Shown here one piece after another: positions 19,462 through 28,455 of a stretch of 64,000 nucleotides of DNA. The position numbers and the translations under genes are program-made. This DNA is from Legionella hackeliae. GTDB taxonomy: Bacteria > Pseudomonadota > Gammaproteobacteria > Legionellales > Legionellaceae. The DNA lies in the NCBI RefSeq assembly GCF_000953655.1, contig NZ_LN681225.1:1887001-1951000 (forward strand), in the 5' to 3' direction. The notes beneath the pieces are model-generated. The model ran no database searches. It was not told the origin of the DNA and saw only the letters and a list, made by a program, of their open reading frames with translations. Numbering within the stretch: the stretch's first letter is position 1; each line of letters begins with the position of its first letter.

Positions 19462-20115
19462 TTAGGCATCAGATAATTCAAAATCCTCGGGACTTGAGAG
19501 TAATGTTTCCTTATTCGGTTGCTCGGCTTGTTGCTGTTGCGGAGATTTTTCACCAGGCTTAGGTTCTGCTTTAGCAGGAAGCTGAATCTGTGAACCGCTA
19601 GAAGGAAACTGCAAAGGTTTATCAAAGACTTTCATCTGTTTTACGACTTGAGGCATCAAGTCATAAAGCCAGTTAACAACCGGCTCAAATTTGGCATAAA
19701 GCATGGAGTTACCTGCATATTCCTGATAGGGTAACGATGTCATTCTTATAACTAACATAATCAAAGCAACAATAAATACGCCTCGTACAAAACCAAACCC
19801 CATGCCAAGAATACGATCCGTACCGCTTAACCCTGACCGTTTGAGGATAAAACTCAAGAGAGCGTTAACTATTCCGCCCACAATCAAGGTTGCTATTAAT
19901 ATGGCGATAAAAGCGGTGACTGTTCTTGCTGTTTTGTCCTGGATATATTTTTGTAGCCAAGGATCCAGCTCCTGCGAATAATTAAAAGCCATCCAAATCG
20001 CTAAGACCCACACAGCTAGTGCAATGAGCTCTTTTACAAAGCCACGGATAAGACCAGTTAAGACAGATAAGCCAATAACTGCAATAATTAGCAAATCAAC
20101 CCAATACCATTGCAT
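19462..20115 (-). CDS. cvpA: CvpA family inner-membrane protein
   Basis: A 217-residue protein with four predicted membrane helices in the first ~130 residues, including VDLLIIAVIGLSVLTGLIRGF, the conserved CvpA start. A Pro/Gln/Glu-rich cytoplasmic tail follows. CvpA is linked to colicin V production and envelope homeostasis, and its biochemical role is unclear. It is the last gene of the leftward accD-folC-SPOR-cvpA set, 2 bases after the SPOR gene. In E. coli purF follows. Here the series stops at a convergent orphan. Confidence 0.92.
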   Translation of the reverse strand: MQWYWVDLLIIAVIGLSVLTGLIRGFVKELIALAVWVLAIWMAFNYSQELDPWLQKYIQDKTARTVTAFIAILIATLIVGGIVNALLSFILKRSGLSGTDRILGMGFGFVRGVFIVALIMLVIRMTSLPYQEYAGNSMLYAKFEPVVNWLYDLMPQVVKQMKVFDKPLQFPSSGSQIQLPAKAEPKPGEKSPQQQQAEQPNKETLLSSPEDFELSDA

Positions 20116-20117
20116 GC

Positions 20118-20870
20118 TTAACTAACCCCTGAGGCAACAAGAAATCCCTTAATCTGCATAACGCTAGCAAGTTGCTGTTGTAATACTCTGGCTTGCTCTT
20201 TCGGGTGTCCTTGACCAACAATAACTTTGTAGACCGTTCCTTGAGCAGTTTGAACTTTGTTATAACTCGCTTTGTAACCCTTTGCTCGTAATTTAGAAAC
20301 TAATAAATCAGCATTTTGTTGTTTTGAAAAGGTTGCTAACTGAACAGCGTAACGTCCCTTCCCTGTCGGAGCCGTCATGGATTTCTTTGCCACTTGTGCA
20401 TGTTTTACCGGTCTTGCAACTGGTTTAGCCTTGGCCACTACAGGTGTTTTTTTAACAACAGGTGCTGAAACTTTTTTTGTTGCTGCCGCTACAATAGTTG
20501 GCTTTTGCTTGGCCACTTTAGCAGGCTCAACCTTGGCTTTTGCAACCATAGGCTCTACTGCTTCTTTAATGTCATTCAATTGACTGAGCGACTCTGCTTT
20601 AGCAAGGGCTGGATTTGTTACTTCCTCGGGAACATCTGGAATTTCCACATGAGCCACTTTAACAGTTTCAAACATTTCCTCTTCATCAGGCATTGCCACT
20701 TTAGGCAAAGCAGGCTTAGGGGGCAATTTGACTGAAACACTTACGTTATCATCAATACGTTGATTTGATTTTTTAATTATTGCGGGAGCAAAAATAGCAG
20801 CTATAGATAAAATAACAGCAAGACCTATAAGCCGATGCTTTACACGCTCATCCATCACCAATTTCATCAT
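20118..20870 (-). CDS. dedD: SPOR-domain cell-division-associated protein, DedD-like
   Basis: A 250-residue bitopic inner-membrane protein. It has a short cytoplasmic N-terminus and one membrane helix (LIGLAVILSIAAIFAPAII). A long Lys/Ala/Pro/Val-rich periplasmic linker and a C-terminal SPOR domain (RYAVQLATFSKQQNADLLV onward, ~170-250) follow. SPOR domains bind denuded septal peptidoglycan, so it probably localises to the division site. Position between folC and cvpA is that of E. coli dedD. Its ATG overlaps the folC stop as ATGA, with AGGAG just upstream inside folC. Confidence 0.9.
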   Translation of the reverse strand: MMKLVMDERVKHRLIGLAVILSIAAIFAPAIIKKSNQRIDDNVSVSVKLPPKPALPKVAMPDEEEMFETVKVAHVEIPDVPEEVTNPALAKAESLSQLNDIKEAVEPMVAKAKVEPAKVAKQKPTIVAAATKKVSAPVVKKTPVVAKAKPVARPVKHAQVAKKSMTAPTGKGRYAVQLATFSKQQNADLLVSKLRAKGYKASYNKVQTAQGTVYKVIVGQGHPKEQARVLQQQLASVMQIKGFLVASGVS

Positions 20871-22147
20871 ATCTCCTCAGTTCTGGTGGTATTGGTATTA
20901 CACACAGCAGGCAGTACTTGCCCTACAGTAACAAACGAACCATAAACTACGATTAAATCACCTGTGCTAGCTACATTGCAAGCAGCCTCATAAGCTAACA
21001 AAGGATCAGCATAAGAAAAAGGTACTATACCATAAATATGAAACGCTGCGCTAAATTGTTCCTCAGATGCCGCACGCTTTCCAGTCAATAGTGCGGGATA
21101 CCAATAATCCACAAGCTTAGTCAGCGGCTCTATTAGTGCAGGAATATCTTTATCTTTCAATGCTGAAAAGACAGCATGGATGGCGCCTGGCCAACGCAAA
21201 TTTTCAATATGTTTGGCCAAATAATTAACTGCCTGTGGATTATGAGAAACGTCCAACAGGGTCATTACCCGACCGTTTATAAAGTGCAGCCGACCAGGCA
21301 AAAGGAGTCCTTTTAAACTTTCAACAATCTGAACAGCAGTAACCGGTAATGCAGCTTGAAGACAAAAACTTGCCATGACTGCAGCTGCAATTGAATTGGC
21401 ATGAAGGACAGGGCGTGGCAATTCAATGATATGCTCACCAAAAACAAACTTAAGAACCGTATCATCAAGCTCATAATTGTAATTGTCCCCCAACCTGTAG
21501 AGTGGGCAATTTAAGGAAGACACTGCTGCTGTGATACTTTTAGGTGGATTGCTATCCGCATAAATGACAGGCTTTCCATATCGTAAAATGCCAGCCTTTT
21601 CATAACCAATTGATTCTTTGTTATTTCCTAAAAACTCTTGGTGATCCAAATCAATGGTTGTAATTACAGCTAAATCAGCATCGACAATATTAGTGGCGTC
21701 AAGTCGACCACCAAGACCTACCTCAAGAATTAAAACATCGATAGAATGCTTTTTGAAATACCATAAAGCCGCCAGTGTGGCCATTTCAAAATAAGTCAGA
21801 AAGGTTGAACCCCGCCCTTCTTCTATTACGCAAAATGCTTCGGCTAATGCCTCATCGCTAATGGGCTGTTGATTAATTTTGATTCGTTCGTTAAATGAAA
21901 CGACATGAGGGGAGGTATAGCTTGCAACCTGATAACCTGCGTTTTTATAGATTGCTTCAAGAGCAGCGACAGTGGAACCCTTTCCATTCGTGCCCGCAAC
22001 AGAGATTACTTTGGCCTGTGGTTTAAGCAGAAAAAGAGATTCAGCAACCTTATAAATACGGTTTAATCCAAGCTGAATCTCTTGTTGATGACGGTTCTCA
22101 AGGTAATGTAACCATTGTGCAACCGTAAAATTTCTATATTGCTTCAT
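20867..22147 (-). CDS. folC: Dihydrofolate/folylpolyglutamate synthase
   Basis: A 426-residue ligase that adds glutamate to dihydropteroate and folates. The ATP-binding P-loop is [17 protein letters not shown] (~50-65). The family motifs [15 protein letters not shown] and VSHNPQAV-type residues ([11 protein letters not shown]) follow. I prefer ATG 22147 to the TTG codon immediately before it. Either start lies inside the end of accD (14-base overlap), so the two are translationally coupled. Expected length for the family. Confidence 0.94.
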   Translation of the reverse strand: MKQYRNFTVAQWLHYLENRHQQEIQLGLNRIYKVAESLFLLKPQAKVISVAGTNGKGSTVAALEAIYKNAGYQVASYTSPHVVSFNERIKINQQPISDEALAEAFCVIEEGRGSTFLTYFEMATLAALWYFKKHSIDVLILEVGLGGRLDATNIVDADLAVITTIDLDHQEFLGNNKESIGYEKAGILRYGKPVIYADSNPPKSITAAVSSLNCPLYRLGDNYNYELDDTVLKFVFGEHIIELPRPVLHANSIAAAVMASFCLQAALPVTAVQIVESLKGLLLPGRLHFINGRVMTLLDVSHNPQAVNYLAKHIENLRWPGAIHAVFSALKDKDIPALIEPLTKLVDYWYPALLTGKRAASEEQFSAAFHIYGIVPFSYADPLLAYEAACNVASTGDLIVVYGSFVTVGQVLPAVCNTNTTRTEEI

Positions 22148-23015
22148 CAAAAATGTTGTTTAAATCTCGATGAGATAGTTTTGCTACTAATTCAGCAATG
22201 GTATTACGTAAATTTTTCCGCTCGACAATCATGTCTATATGGCCATGTTCGAGTAAAAACTCACTACGCTGGAAACCTTCTGGTAAGGTTTGTCTTACTG
22301 TCTGCTCAATCACACGAGGTCCCGCAAAACCAATAAGCGCATTAGGCTCAGCAAAAATGATATCACCAAGACTTGCAAAACTTGCGGAAACACCCCCCAT
22401 CGTCGGATCGGTCAAAACAACAATAAATGGCAGTCCTGTTTCTGCAAATCGGGCTAAGGCAGCAGAGGTTTTAGCCATTTGCATCAAAGAAAAAAGGCCT
22501 TCCTGCATGCGAGCCCCGCCACTTGCTGTAAAGCAGATATAAGGGCGTTTTTCAGAGGTTGCCACATCGACAGCTCTGACAAATTTCTCGCCTACGGTAG
22601 CGCCCATCGACCCACCCATAAAATTGAATTCAAACGCACTTACAACAACTGGTTGTCGCTTTAAAGTCCCCTTTACAACAATTAAAGCCTCTTTTTCCCC
22701 AGTCGCTTTCTGTGCCTGACTAATTCTATCTTTGTATTTTTTAGAATCTTTGAATTTTAAACGATCAATGGGCTCTAAATGAGAAGCGATTTCTTCCTGG
22801 CCATGTTCATCAAGAAACTGAGCGATTCGTTCACGCGCAGTTAAACGATGATGATGATTACAGTTAGGACAAACCGATAAATTTTTCACGAGTTCACTGC
22901 GATAAAGCACCGAACTACAGCCAGAACATTTAACCCAAAGTCCCTCAGGAACACCCTTTTTTTGAGAAGTTTCGGTTCTAATTTTTGAAGGTAATAATTT
23001 TTTTAGCCAACTCAT
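22134..23015 (-). CDS. accD: Acetyl-CoA carboxylase carboxyltransferase subunit beta
   Basis: A 293-residue subunit that transfers carboxyl from biotin to acetyl-CoA, giving malonyl-CoA in fatty-acid synthesis. A four-Cys zinc ribbon is present (Cys 30, 33, 49 and 52, in VKCSGCSS and SVCPNCNHH). The crotonase-like transferase core includes [15 protein letters not shown] and [12 protein letters not shown] chose ATG 23015 ([11 protein letters not shown], the usual AccD start) over GTG 23027. It is the first gene of the leftward series and is divergent from flaA. Confidence 0.96.
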   Translation of the reverse strand: MSWLKKLLPSKIRTETSQKKGVPEGLWVKCSGCSSVLYRSELVKNLSVCPNCNHHHRLTARERIAQFLDEHGQEEIASHLEPIDRLKFKDSKKYKDRISQAQKATGEKEALIVVKGTLKRQPVVVSAFEFNFMGGSMGATVGEKFVRAVDVATSEKRPYICFTASGGARMQEGLFSLMQMAKTSAALARFAETGLPFIVVLTDPTMGGVSASFASLGDIIFAEPNALIGFAGPRVIEQTVRQTLPEGFQRSEFLLEHGHIDMIVERKNLRNTIAELVAKLSHRDLNNIFDEAI

Positions 23016-23193
23016 AACAGAATCCACTAGTCTTTAGGCGCAGTAGTATAACCCGAATTTAATTTAAGCGCTTGTTTTTATTGTTTTGATTGAATAAAAA
23101 TACCTAAAATAATGCTAAATGTTTATTTAATTAACAATGCAATTCCTTGCGATTTTTATTCCTTCTTTTTGTGTAAAAAATCGAGTGAAACAC

Positions 23194-23220
23194 TAAAGTT
23201 TTTTTATATATTTCCGATAA
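23194..23220 (+). promoter_or_regulatory. Sigma-28 (FliA) promoter of flaA
   Basis: TAAA at 23194-23197, a 15-base spacer and TCCGATAA at 23213-23220 match the FliA consensus TAAA-N15-GCCGATAA at all positions but one. The predicted transcript start is near 23227, giving an ~89-base leader. FliA control of flagellin is established in Legionella. Confidence 0.9.
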
Positions 23221-23231
23221 AAGCGATGGGT

Positions 23232-23265
23232 TCGATAAATTTTACAATAATTAAGAATTTATCGA
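23232..23265 (+). promoter_or_regulatory. Hairpin in the flaA leader
   Basis: TCGATAAATT (23232-23241) and AATTTATCGA (23256-23265) are perfect complements, making a 10-bp stem with a 14-base loop right after the predicted start of the flaA transcript. Downstream GGA-containing motifs lie at ~23266, ~23290 and at the GAGGAG ribosome binding site (~23301). This could stabilise the abundant flagellin mRNA or be a site of post-transcriptional control such as CsrA. The function is inferred. Confidence 0.45.
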
Positions 23266-23315
23266 GGATAAGGTAAATCCCATATCCAGGGATTCAGGTT
23301 GAGGAGATTTTAGCC

Positions 23316-24737
23316 ATGGCTCAAGTGATTAATACCAACGTGATGTCGCTTAATGCGCAACGAAACCTAAACGGCTCACAAAAAACGATGCAACTAGCGA
23401 TCCAACGTCTTTCTTCAGGGTTGCGTATTAACAGTGCGAAGGATGACGCAGCGGGTCTCTCTATTTCTGAACGTATGACTGCACAGGTTCGCGGGATGAA
23501 CCAAGCCATTCGTAACGCTAACGACGGTATATCTTTATCGCAAACCGCTGAAGGTGCGATGCAAGAAACCACTAACATCCTACAACGTATGCGTGAACTA
23601 TCATTGCAATCAGCTAACTCAACAAACAACTCCGGTGACCGCCAAGCGATTCAGGAAGAGGTTGACCAATTGAAGAGCGAGCTGGATAGAATTGCTACTA
23701 ATACTGAGTTTAACGGCCAACGGATCCTCGATGGCTCATTCTCAAGTGCTAGCTTCCAGGTCGGAGCAAATGCAAACCAAACTATCACTTTTGCGGTGGG
23801 TAGCATTAAGTCATCTTCTATTGGGGGTATTGCCCAGGAAGTCGGGACAGAGGTATCTGGCGCTGCAGCAACTGACATTACAATAGCTATTGGTGGTGGT
23901 GCTGCAACTACAATCAACTCCAGTGCTGGCTTTACAGGTAACGCTTATCAGGACGCCACTTCTGCTTATGCCAAAGCTGCTGCTATCAATGATGCAGGTA
24001 TCGCAGGACTTTCAGTGACTGCTTCTACAACAGGTACGCAAACATTAGGTGCTATTGGTGGTACCGCTGCTGATACCTATAACTTGACAATTAATGGCGT
24101 AGCAATCTTCACTAACGAAGACGTGGCTACTGCTTTAACCAATACACAGCTTCGTGATGCAATTAACTCCGCCAGTAGTCAAACAGGTGTAATAGCCAGC
24201 CTAAATGGTGGTAACTTGACTCTGACAGCAAGTGATGGCCGTAACATTGACGTTGCTGAAAGTGGTACCGGTTTCACAGCAGGTACCGATGGTATCACTG
24301 TAACTGGTGGTGATTTTGATGGCGTTTTACGTGGAAATCTCTCACTGAGTGCTACAAACAGTATAGCAATTGGCGGTACAGTAGCCACCATAGGTCTTTC
24401 TGCTTCAATCGCCAGAGACGCTAATGGTATCGATACCCTCGACGTAAGTACTGTTGAAGGTGCACAAACAGCCATTCTGCGCTTAGACTCAGCGCTTACT
24501 TCTGTAAGCTCTAACCGTGCCGCAATGGGTGCCCTGCAAAACCGTTTTGAATCAACAATTTCTAACTTGCAAAACGTATCAGAGAACCTTTCTGCTGCAC
24601 GAAGCCGTATTCAAGACGCGGATTTCGCGGCTGAAACAGCCAACCTGACTAAAGGTCAAATCTTGCAACAAGCAGGTACTGCGATGCTTGCGCAAGCTAA
24701 TAGCTTACCTCAATCAGTGTTGTCTCTACTTGGATAA
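23316..24737 (+). CDS. flaA: Flagellin
   Basis: A 473-residue filament protein. The conserved N-terminal D0/D1 region starts [19 protein letters not shown], with [17 protein letters not shown]. The C-terminal D1/D0 region includes [20 protein letters not shown] and ends [10 protein letters not shown]. The Gly/Thr/Ala-rich centre (~170-385) is the variable surface domain. Size is close to L. pneumophila FlaA, whose C-terminus is sensed by host NAIP5/NLRC4. It has a sigma-28 promoter, a GAGGAG ribosome binding site and its own terminator, so much of its mRNA is probably monocistronic. Confidence 0.98.
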   Translation: MAQVINTNVMSLNAQRNLNGSQKTMQLAIQRLSSGLRINSAKDDAAGLSISERMTAQVRGMNQAIRNANDGISLSQTAEGAMQETTNILQRMRELSLQSANSTNNSGDRQAIQEEVDQLKSELDRIATNTEFNGQRILDGSFSSASFQVGANANQTITFAVGSIKSSSIGGIAQEVGTEVSGAAATDITIAIGGGAATTINSSAGFTGNAYQDATSAYAKAAAINDAGIAGLSVTASTTGTQTLGAIGGTAADTYNLTINGVAIFTNEDVATALTNTQLRDAINSASSQTGVIASLNGGNLTLTASDGRNIDVAESGTGFTAGTDGITVTGGDFDGVLRGNLSLSATNSIAIGGTVATIGLSASIARDANGIDTLDVSTVEGAQTAILRLDSALTSVSSNRAAMGALQNRFESTISNLQNVSENLSAARSRIQDADFAAETANLTKGQILQQAGTAMLAQANSLPQSVLSLLG

Positions 24738-24745
24738 GAAAATGA

Positions 24746-24778
24746 ATACACCATGCAAGTTTAACTTGCATGGTGTAT
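24746..24778 (+). terminator. Intrinsic terminator after flaA
   Basis: A near-perfect inverted repeat of 16-base arms (ATACACCATGCAAGTT and its complement, one central base) starts 9 bases after the flaA stop and is followed by GTATTTTA. It should end most flaA transcripts or protect the message 3' end, separating flagellin level from flaG-fliD-fliS. Confidence 0.8.
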
Positions 24779-24826
24779 GTATTTTATGCCTCAATTAATA
24801 AATGGGCATAGAGGAGGGTTGTTGTC

Positions 24827-25105
24827 ATGAACATTGAGCTACAAAAACCAAACACAATCTCGTTTGAGTCCAGTAATTCGATAAGCAATGAAAAAGTCGA
24901 GTCTAAAAAAGGAACGACACCTCTTGAGCCCGCAGCTGCTGCAGATACTAAATATTCAGTTGACGAAGTTACCGGCATTCTACAAGCGATTGTTACTGAC
25001 AAACTATCCGATGAAATCATTCGCAAGATACCAGCAGATGAATACTTGCAATTACTGTCTTTAATTGATGAAATGATTAGTGGTTCTATTGATAAACGAG
25101 TTTAA
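24827..25105 (+). CDS. flaG: FlaG family flagellar protein
   Basis: A 92-residue protein with a low-complexity Ser/Lys/Glu N-terminus and a C-terminal domain ending in DEIIRKIPADEYLQLLSLIDEM. That ending matches the FlaG motif ('..iR.IP.ee.l.l...i'). FlaG proteins affect filament length. It lies between flaA and fliD as in L. pneumophila. The ATG at 24827 has GAGGAGGG upstream at good spacing. Confidence 0.85.
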   Translation: MNIELQKPNTISFESSNSISNEKVESKKGTTPLEPAAAADTKYSVDEVTGILQAIVTDKLSDEIIRKIPADEYLQLLSLIDEMISGSIDKRV

Positions 25106-25223
25106 CAACTTGCTCTAAAACAGTGACTTTATGGAGCTTGAAATTTATAGGAGTGGATGTGTTGCTGTAATCTTGGAAAATAGACATCCATTACGGCTTA
25201 AAATATAGAATAAGGAAATCATC

Positions 25224-26891
25224 GTGGCAGTATCATCAGTTGGTTCAGGCCTAGATATTAAAGCAATCGTAGAAGCTCTTGTAACAGCAGATCTTACTCC
25301 TGCACAAAATAGAATAAATAAGCAGGAAGCAACCTTTTCAACACAACTTTCAGCCTTAGGGCTTATAAAAAGTAGTTTAGCCAAACTGCAAACTACGATG
25401 AACAAATTGACGGATATTTCTCAAGTTTACGCATTAAAGAGCACAATTAGCGACGACAGTATATTTTCCGCTACGGTGAGTAGCGAAGCCACTCCCGGCT
25501 CTTATCAAGTTGAGGTTAAGCAACTAGCAACAAAACAAAATTTAGCCACTACGGCCTTTGCTAACCCAACCACCGCTGTAGGAAGCGGCAGTATCACCAT
25601 TGATTTTGGAACCTACAACGCTGACTATAGCGCGTTCACAGCCAACCCTGACAAAGCGTCTGTTACAATTAACATTGCTCCCGGTTCCAATACACTAACT
25701 GCGATTAAAGATGCCATTAACAATAGTGGCTCAGGAGTTCAAGCCAGTATCATTCAAGATAGTCAAGGTTCACGGCTCACTTTACTAAGTCCTGAAACCG
25801 GTAAAGCTATGGCTATGAAAATTAGTGTTGTTGATAATGATGGCACTAATACCAATAGCACTGGACTATCCGCTTTAGCCTATGATCCTACTGCAGGTAT
25901 TAATTCTCTCACTCAAACTGTCGAAGCCAAAAATAGTGAGGTTATGGTCAATGGACTGTTAGTGACACAAAGCACTAACCAGCTTAAGGATGTAATCACT
26001 GGGGTCACTCTGAATCTAAAAAAAGCTGAGCCAGGTAAACTTGTTGATTTAAAAGTTGAGAATGACAAAACCCTGCTTAAATCAATGGTTAATGAATTTA
26101 TTAAACAGTATAACGACACTATCAATACCATCAATTCATTGACGTCTTATAATGCAACGACCAAGAAAGGTGGTTTAATGCAGAGTGATGCTGGAATTCG
26201 CAGCTTAAAATTGAATCTCAGCAAGTTGGTAAGTGAACCTATTGGCGATAGCAGCAATACAATTAGAGCTCTCTCTGATATTGGTATCAAAACCAATGAA
26301 AAAGGTTTACTGGTCATGGATGACACCAAATTCACTGATGCCATCGATAATCATTATGAAGAGATTGGTACTCTCTTTGCTAAAACCGCCACAGCATCCG
26401 ACAGCAACGTTCGTATCAAGTCTGTTGGAACCACTATTAAAGCAGGCAGCTACGATTTGACAGTAGATAGTTATACACCTGGCGTTGATTTAACAGGAAA
26501 AATTGGTGGTATTCATGCCACATCCAGTGAGAATCTGACCTTGTCTGGAACAGGTGATTTTAAAGGTCTTGCTGTAGATATTTTAGGGGGAGGAACAGGC
26601 TCTCGTGGGAAAATTACGGTAACTGATGGTTTAGCTGCAAAATTTAGTGATCTGTTAAAAGTTTATTTAGACGATAAAAATGGAGAGTTGTCTACAAGAA
26701 CAGCACAACTAGACAAGCGGGTTGCACAACTTGGAGAAGAGCGTGAACAGCTTCAAATCAAAGCTGACATGCTTACCAAGCGTTATACGAAACAATTCGT
26801 AGCTCTAGATTCACTATTGGTTAAAATGCAAGGTGCAAGCGACTTTTTAACCCAACAACTTGCTAATTTACCGCTGAACAGGAAAAAATAG
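25224..26891 (+). CDS. fliD: Flagellar filament cap protein FliD (HAP2)
   Basis: A 555-residue cap protein that helps flagellin monomers fold at the filament tip. The N-terminus VSSVGSGLDIKAIVEALV is the FliD family signature. The FliD_C region (~240-540) ends in a coiled-coil-like stretch (RTAQLDKRVAQLGEEREQL) with the typical ending VALDSLLVKMQGASDFLTQQL. The start is GTG 25224 after AAGGAAA. No alternative ATG fits the conserved N-terminus. fliS begins 2 bases after its stop, so the two are one transcript. Confidence 0.96.
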   Translation: MAVSSVGSGLDIKAIVEALVTADLTPAQNRINKQEATFSTQLSALGLIKSSLAKLQTTMNKLTDISQVYALKSTISDDSIFSATVSSEATPGSYQVEVKQLATKQNLATTAFANPTTAVGSGSITIDFGTYNADYSAFTANPDKASVTINIAPGSNTLTAIKDAINNSGSGVQASIIQDSQGSRLTLLSPETGKAMAMKISVVDNDGTNTNSTGLSALAYDPTAGINSLTQTVEAKNSEVMVNGLLVTQSTNQLKDVITGVTLNLKKAEPGKLVDLKVENDKTLLKSMVNEFIKQYNDTINTINSLTSYNATTKKGGLMQSDAGIRSLKLNLSKLVSEPIGDSSNTIRALSDIGIKTNEKGLLVMDDTKFTDAIDNHYEEIGTLFAKTATASDSNVRIKSVGTTIKAGSYDLTVDSYTPGVDLTGKIGGIHATSSENLTLSGTGDFKGLAVDILGGGTGSRGKITVTDGLAAKFSDLLKVYLDDKNGELSTRTAQLDKRVAQLGEEREQLQIKADMLTKRYTKQFVALDSLLVKMQGASDFLTQQLANLPLNRKK

Positions 26892-26893
26892 CT

Positions 26894-27301
26894 ATGAAGA
26901 TTCCTTACCAACAAGCACTTGAACAATATAAGTCGATAGAATTACAAACTCGCATTGAAACAGCAAGCCCCCATGAGTTGATTCATTTGTTGCTTCAAGG
27001 AGCTCGCTCTCATATTGCAACAGCACAAGGAAACATTCAGCGGAATGAAATTAGCGAAAAAGGGGAACATATCGGTAAATCCATTAGCATTGTTGAAGGT
27101 CTTCGTACAAGTCTTGATCATGAGAACGGTGGAGAAATTGCGGCTAATCTAGATCGACTTTATGAATATATTCAAAGAATTTTGCTAAAAGCTAATCTTG
27201 ATAATGACGTTAATTTGTTGATACAGGCTAATACCCTGTTGGCCGATATTCATCAGGCATGGCAAGAAATAAGGGACAATATCAATTCTGATAGTTTATA
27301 A
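26894..27301 (+). CDS. fliS: Flagellin export chaperone FliS
   Basis: A 135-residue four-helix chaperone that binds the C-terminal end of flagellin and prevents early polymerisation. The start PYQQALEQYKSIELQTRIETASPHE corresponds to the conserved 'Y..v...ta.p.eLi..Ly.ga' segment. EIAANLDRLYEYIQRILLKAN matches the C-terminal helix pair. It ends the flagellin cluster, and no terminator is obvious in the AT-rich sequence that follows. Confidence 0.93.
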   Translation: MKIPYQQALEQYKSIELQTRIETASPHELIHLLLQGARSHIATAQGNIQRNEISEKGEHIGKSISIVEGLRTSLDHENGGEIAANLDRLYEYIQRILLKANLDNDVNLLIQANTLLADIHQAWQEIRDNINSDSL

Positions 27302-27534
27302 CGGTCATTATAGCTAAAACTTTCATTTGAATCATTAATTGGGCAGGAAGCTAAATAGTTTGAGTATGGAATAATCTAAATGATATTTTTATTAGTTCTT
27401 TTTATCCCCTTTTAAATTTAGTAATTTCAAAAAGTTAAATCAATAAATTTGTCAAAAAAGACACTAACAGTCTAAAATTAAATTATGAGGGGTCTATTTT
27501 TTTTTCATTCTAGGAATAATAACCCCGAATAATC

Positions 27535-27552
27535 TTGAGTAATGATACTCAA
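27535..27552. promoter_or_regulatory. Palindrome upstream of the DUF1328 gene
   Basis: TTGAGTA-ATGA-TACTCAA is a perfect 7-bp dyad about 45 bases before the DUF1328 start. The rest of the 295-base gap after fliS (27302-27596) is very AT-rich, with a GGGGT..ACCCC pair around 27490-27525 and nothing else recognised. The dyad looks like an operator or a short leader hairpin. Confidence 0.35.
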
Positions 27553-27596
27553 AGGAATGGATTCAAAATCGTTTATGGATAGCGTAAGGAGGTAGC

Positions 27597-27776
27597 ATGT
27601 TAGGATGGGCATTAACTTTCTTAATTATTGCGCTCATTGCAGCAGCTTTCGGATTTGGTGGAGTCGCTTCGGCAGCAGCTGGTATAGCAAAAGTGTTATT
27701 TTTCATATTTTTGGTAATTTTTGTTGTGTTACTGATAATGGGCTTAGTTGGCCGAGGACCACCACCCCCGGTATAA
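27597..27776 (+). CDS. DUF1328 small membrane protein (YtjA-like)
   Basis: A 59-residue protein starting [22 protein letters not shown], with two hydrophobic helices (residues ~4-22 and ~33-52) and a short GRGPPPPV tail. The [21 protein letters not shown] wording is the hallmark of the DUF1328/UPF0391 family, whose members are often stress-induced and whose molecular role is unknown. ATG 27597 is preceded by a strong AAGGAGG site. It is followed after 6 bases by the tandem repeat block. Confidence 0.9.
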   Translation: MLGWALTFLIIALIAAAFGFGGVASAAAGIAKVLFFIFLVIFVVLLIMGLVGRGPPPPV

Positions 27777-27782
27777 TTAACT

Positions 27783-28360
27783 TACGAGATTCTGTCTATG
27801 CACAATAGATAGAGTCTCATCTCTATTCACATTCAATTTGATTATTTCCCTACGTCGCTCGACTTGAAGGACATTCAGGAAGATGGCTAATAAAGAAGAT
27901 ATTTTCTTTATCTTGAACCTCCGCTGGATGCCTCGGACAAGCCGAGGCACGTAGACTATGAGATTCTATCTATGCACAATAGGATGAGATTATATCTATG
28001 CACATAGATAGAGTCTCATCCCTATTTACATTCACTTTGATTATTTCCCTACGTCGCTCGACTTGAAGAGACATTCAGGAAGATGGCTAATAAAGAAGAT
28101 ATTTTCTTTATCTTGAACCTCCGCTGGATGCCTCGGACAAGCCGAGGCACGTAGACTATGAGATTCTATCTATGCACAATAGGATGAGATTATATCTATG
28201 CACATAGATAGAGTCTCATCCCTATTTACATTCACTTTGATTATTTCCCTACGCCGCTCGACTTGACGGGACATTCAGGAAGATGGCTAATAAAGAAGAT
28301 ATTTTCTTTAACTTAAACCTCCGCTGGATGCCTAGAACAAGCCGAGGCACGTAGATGGCG
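27783..28360. repeat. Three tandem copies of a ~200-bp intergenic repeat
   Basis: The block beginning GATTATTTCCCTACG recurs at 27840, 28039 and 28239, a period of 199-200 bases. Copies 1 and 2 are almost identical over the 3' 110 bases. Copy 3 has more changes, and copy 1 lacks ~22 bases of the upstream portion, which itself contains a short internal duplication of TCTATCTATGCACA. Each copy has a hairpin GCCTCGG-ACAAG-CCGAGGC (broken in copy 3 by AGA for CGG) and a 23-codon ORF starting ATGGCTAATAAAGAAG (27883, 28083, 28283). No transposase is present. It fills most of the 679-base gap between the DUF1328 and L,D-transpeptidase genes. Confidence 0.92.
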
Positions 28361-28395
28361 GTAATTTGTGTCCTAAATACTCAAAAAGAAATATG

Positions 28396-28422
28396 TAAAG
28401 TTTTTTTATTATATGCCGTTAA
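28396..28422 (+). promoter_or_regulatory. Sigma-28-like promoter of the L,D-transpeptidase gene
   Basis: TAAA at 28396-28399, a 15-base spacer and GCCGTTAA at 28415-28422 match the FliA consensus TAAA-N15-GCCGATAA with a single mismatch. The first 14 bases, TAAAGTTTTTTTAT, are identical to those of the flaA promoter 5 kb upstream. The ATG of the downstream gene lies 34 bases after the -10 element. Confidence 0.7.
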
Positions 28423-28455
28423 AATGATCACCGAGAGGATAAAATTGGGATCATC

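Noticed and set aside
25106-25223. Sigma-28 promoter in front of fliD
   Set aside because: A TAAA is present near 25115, but no GCCGATAA-like element follows at 15 bases.
27783-28360. Possible CRISPR array because of direct repeats
   Set aside because: Period is ~200 bases with nearly whole-unit identity. There are no short repeats separated by unique spacers and no cas genes.
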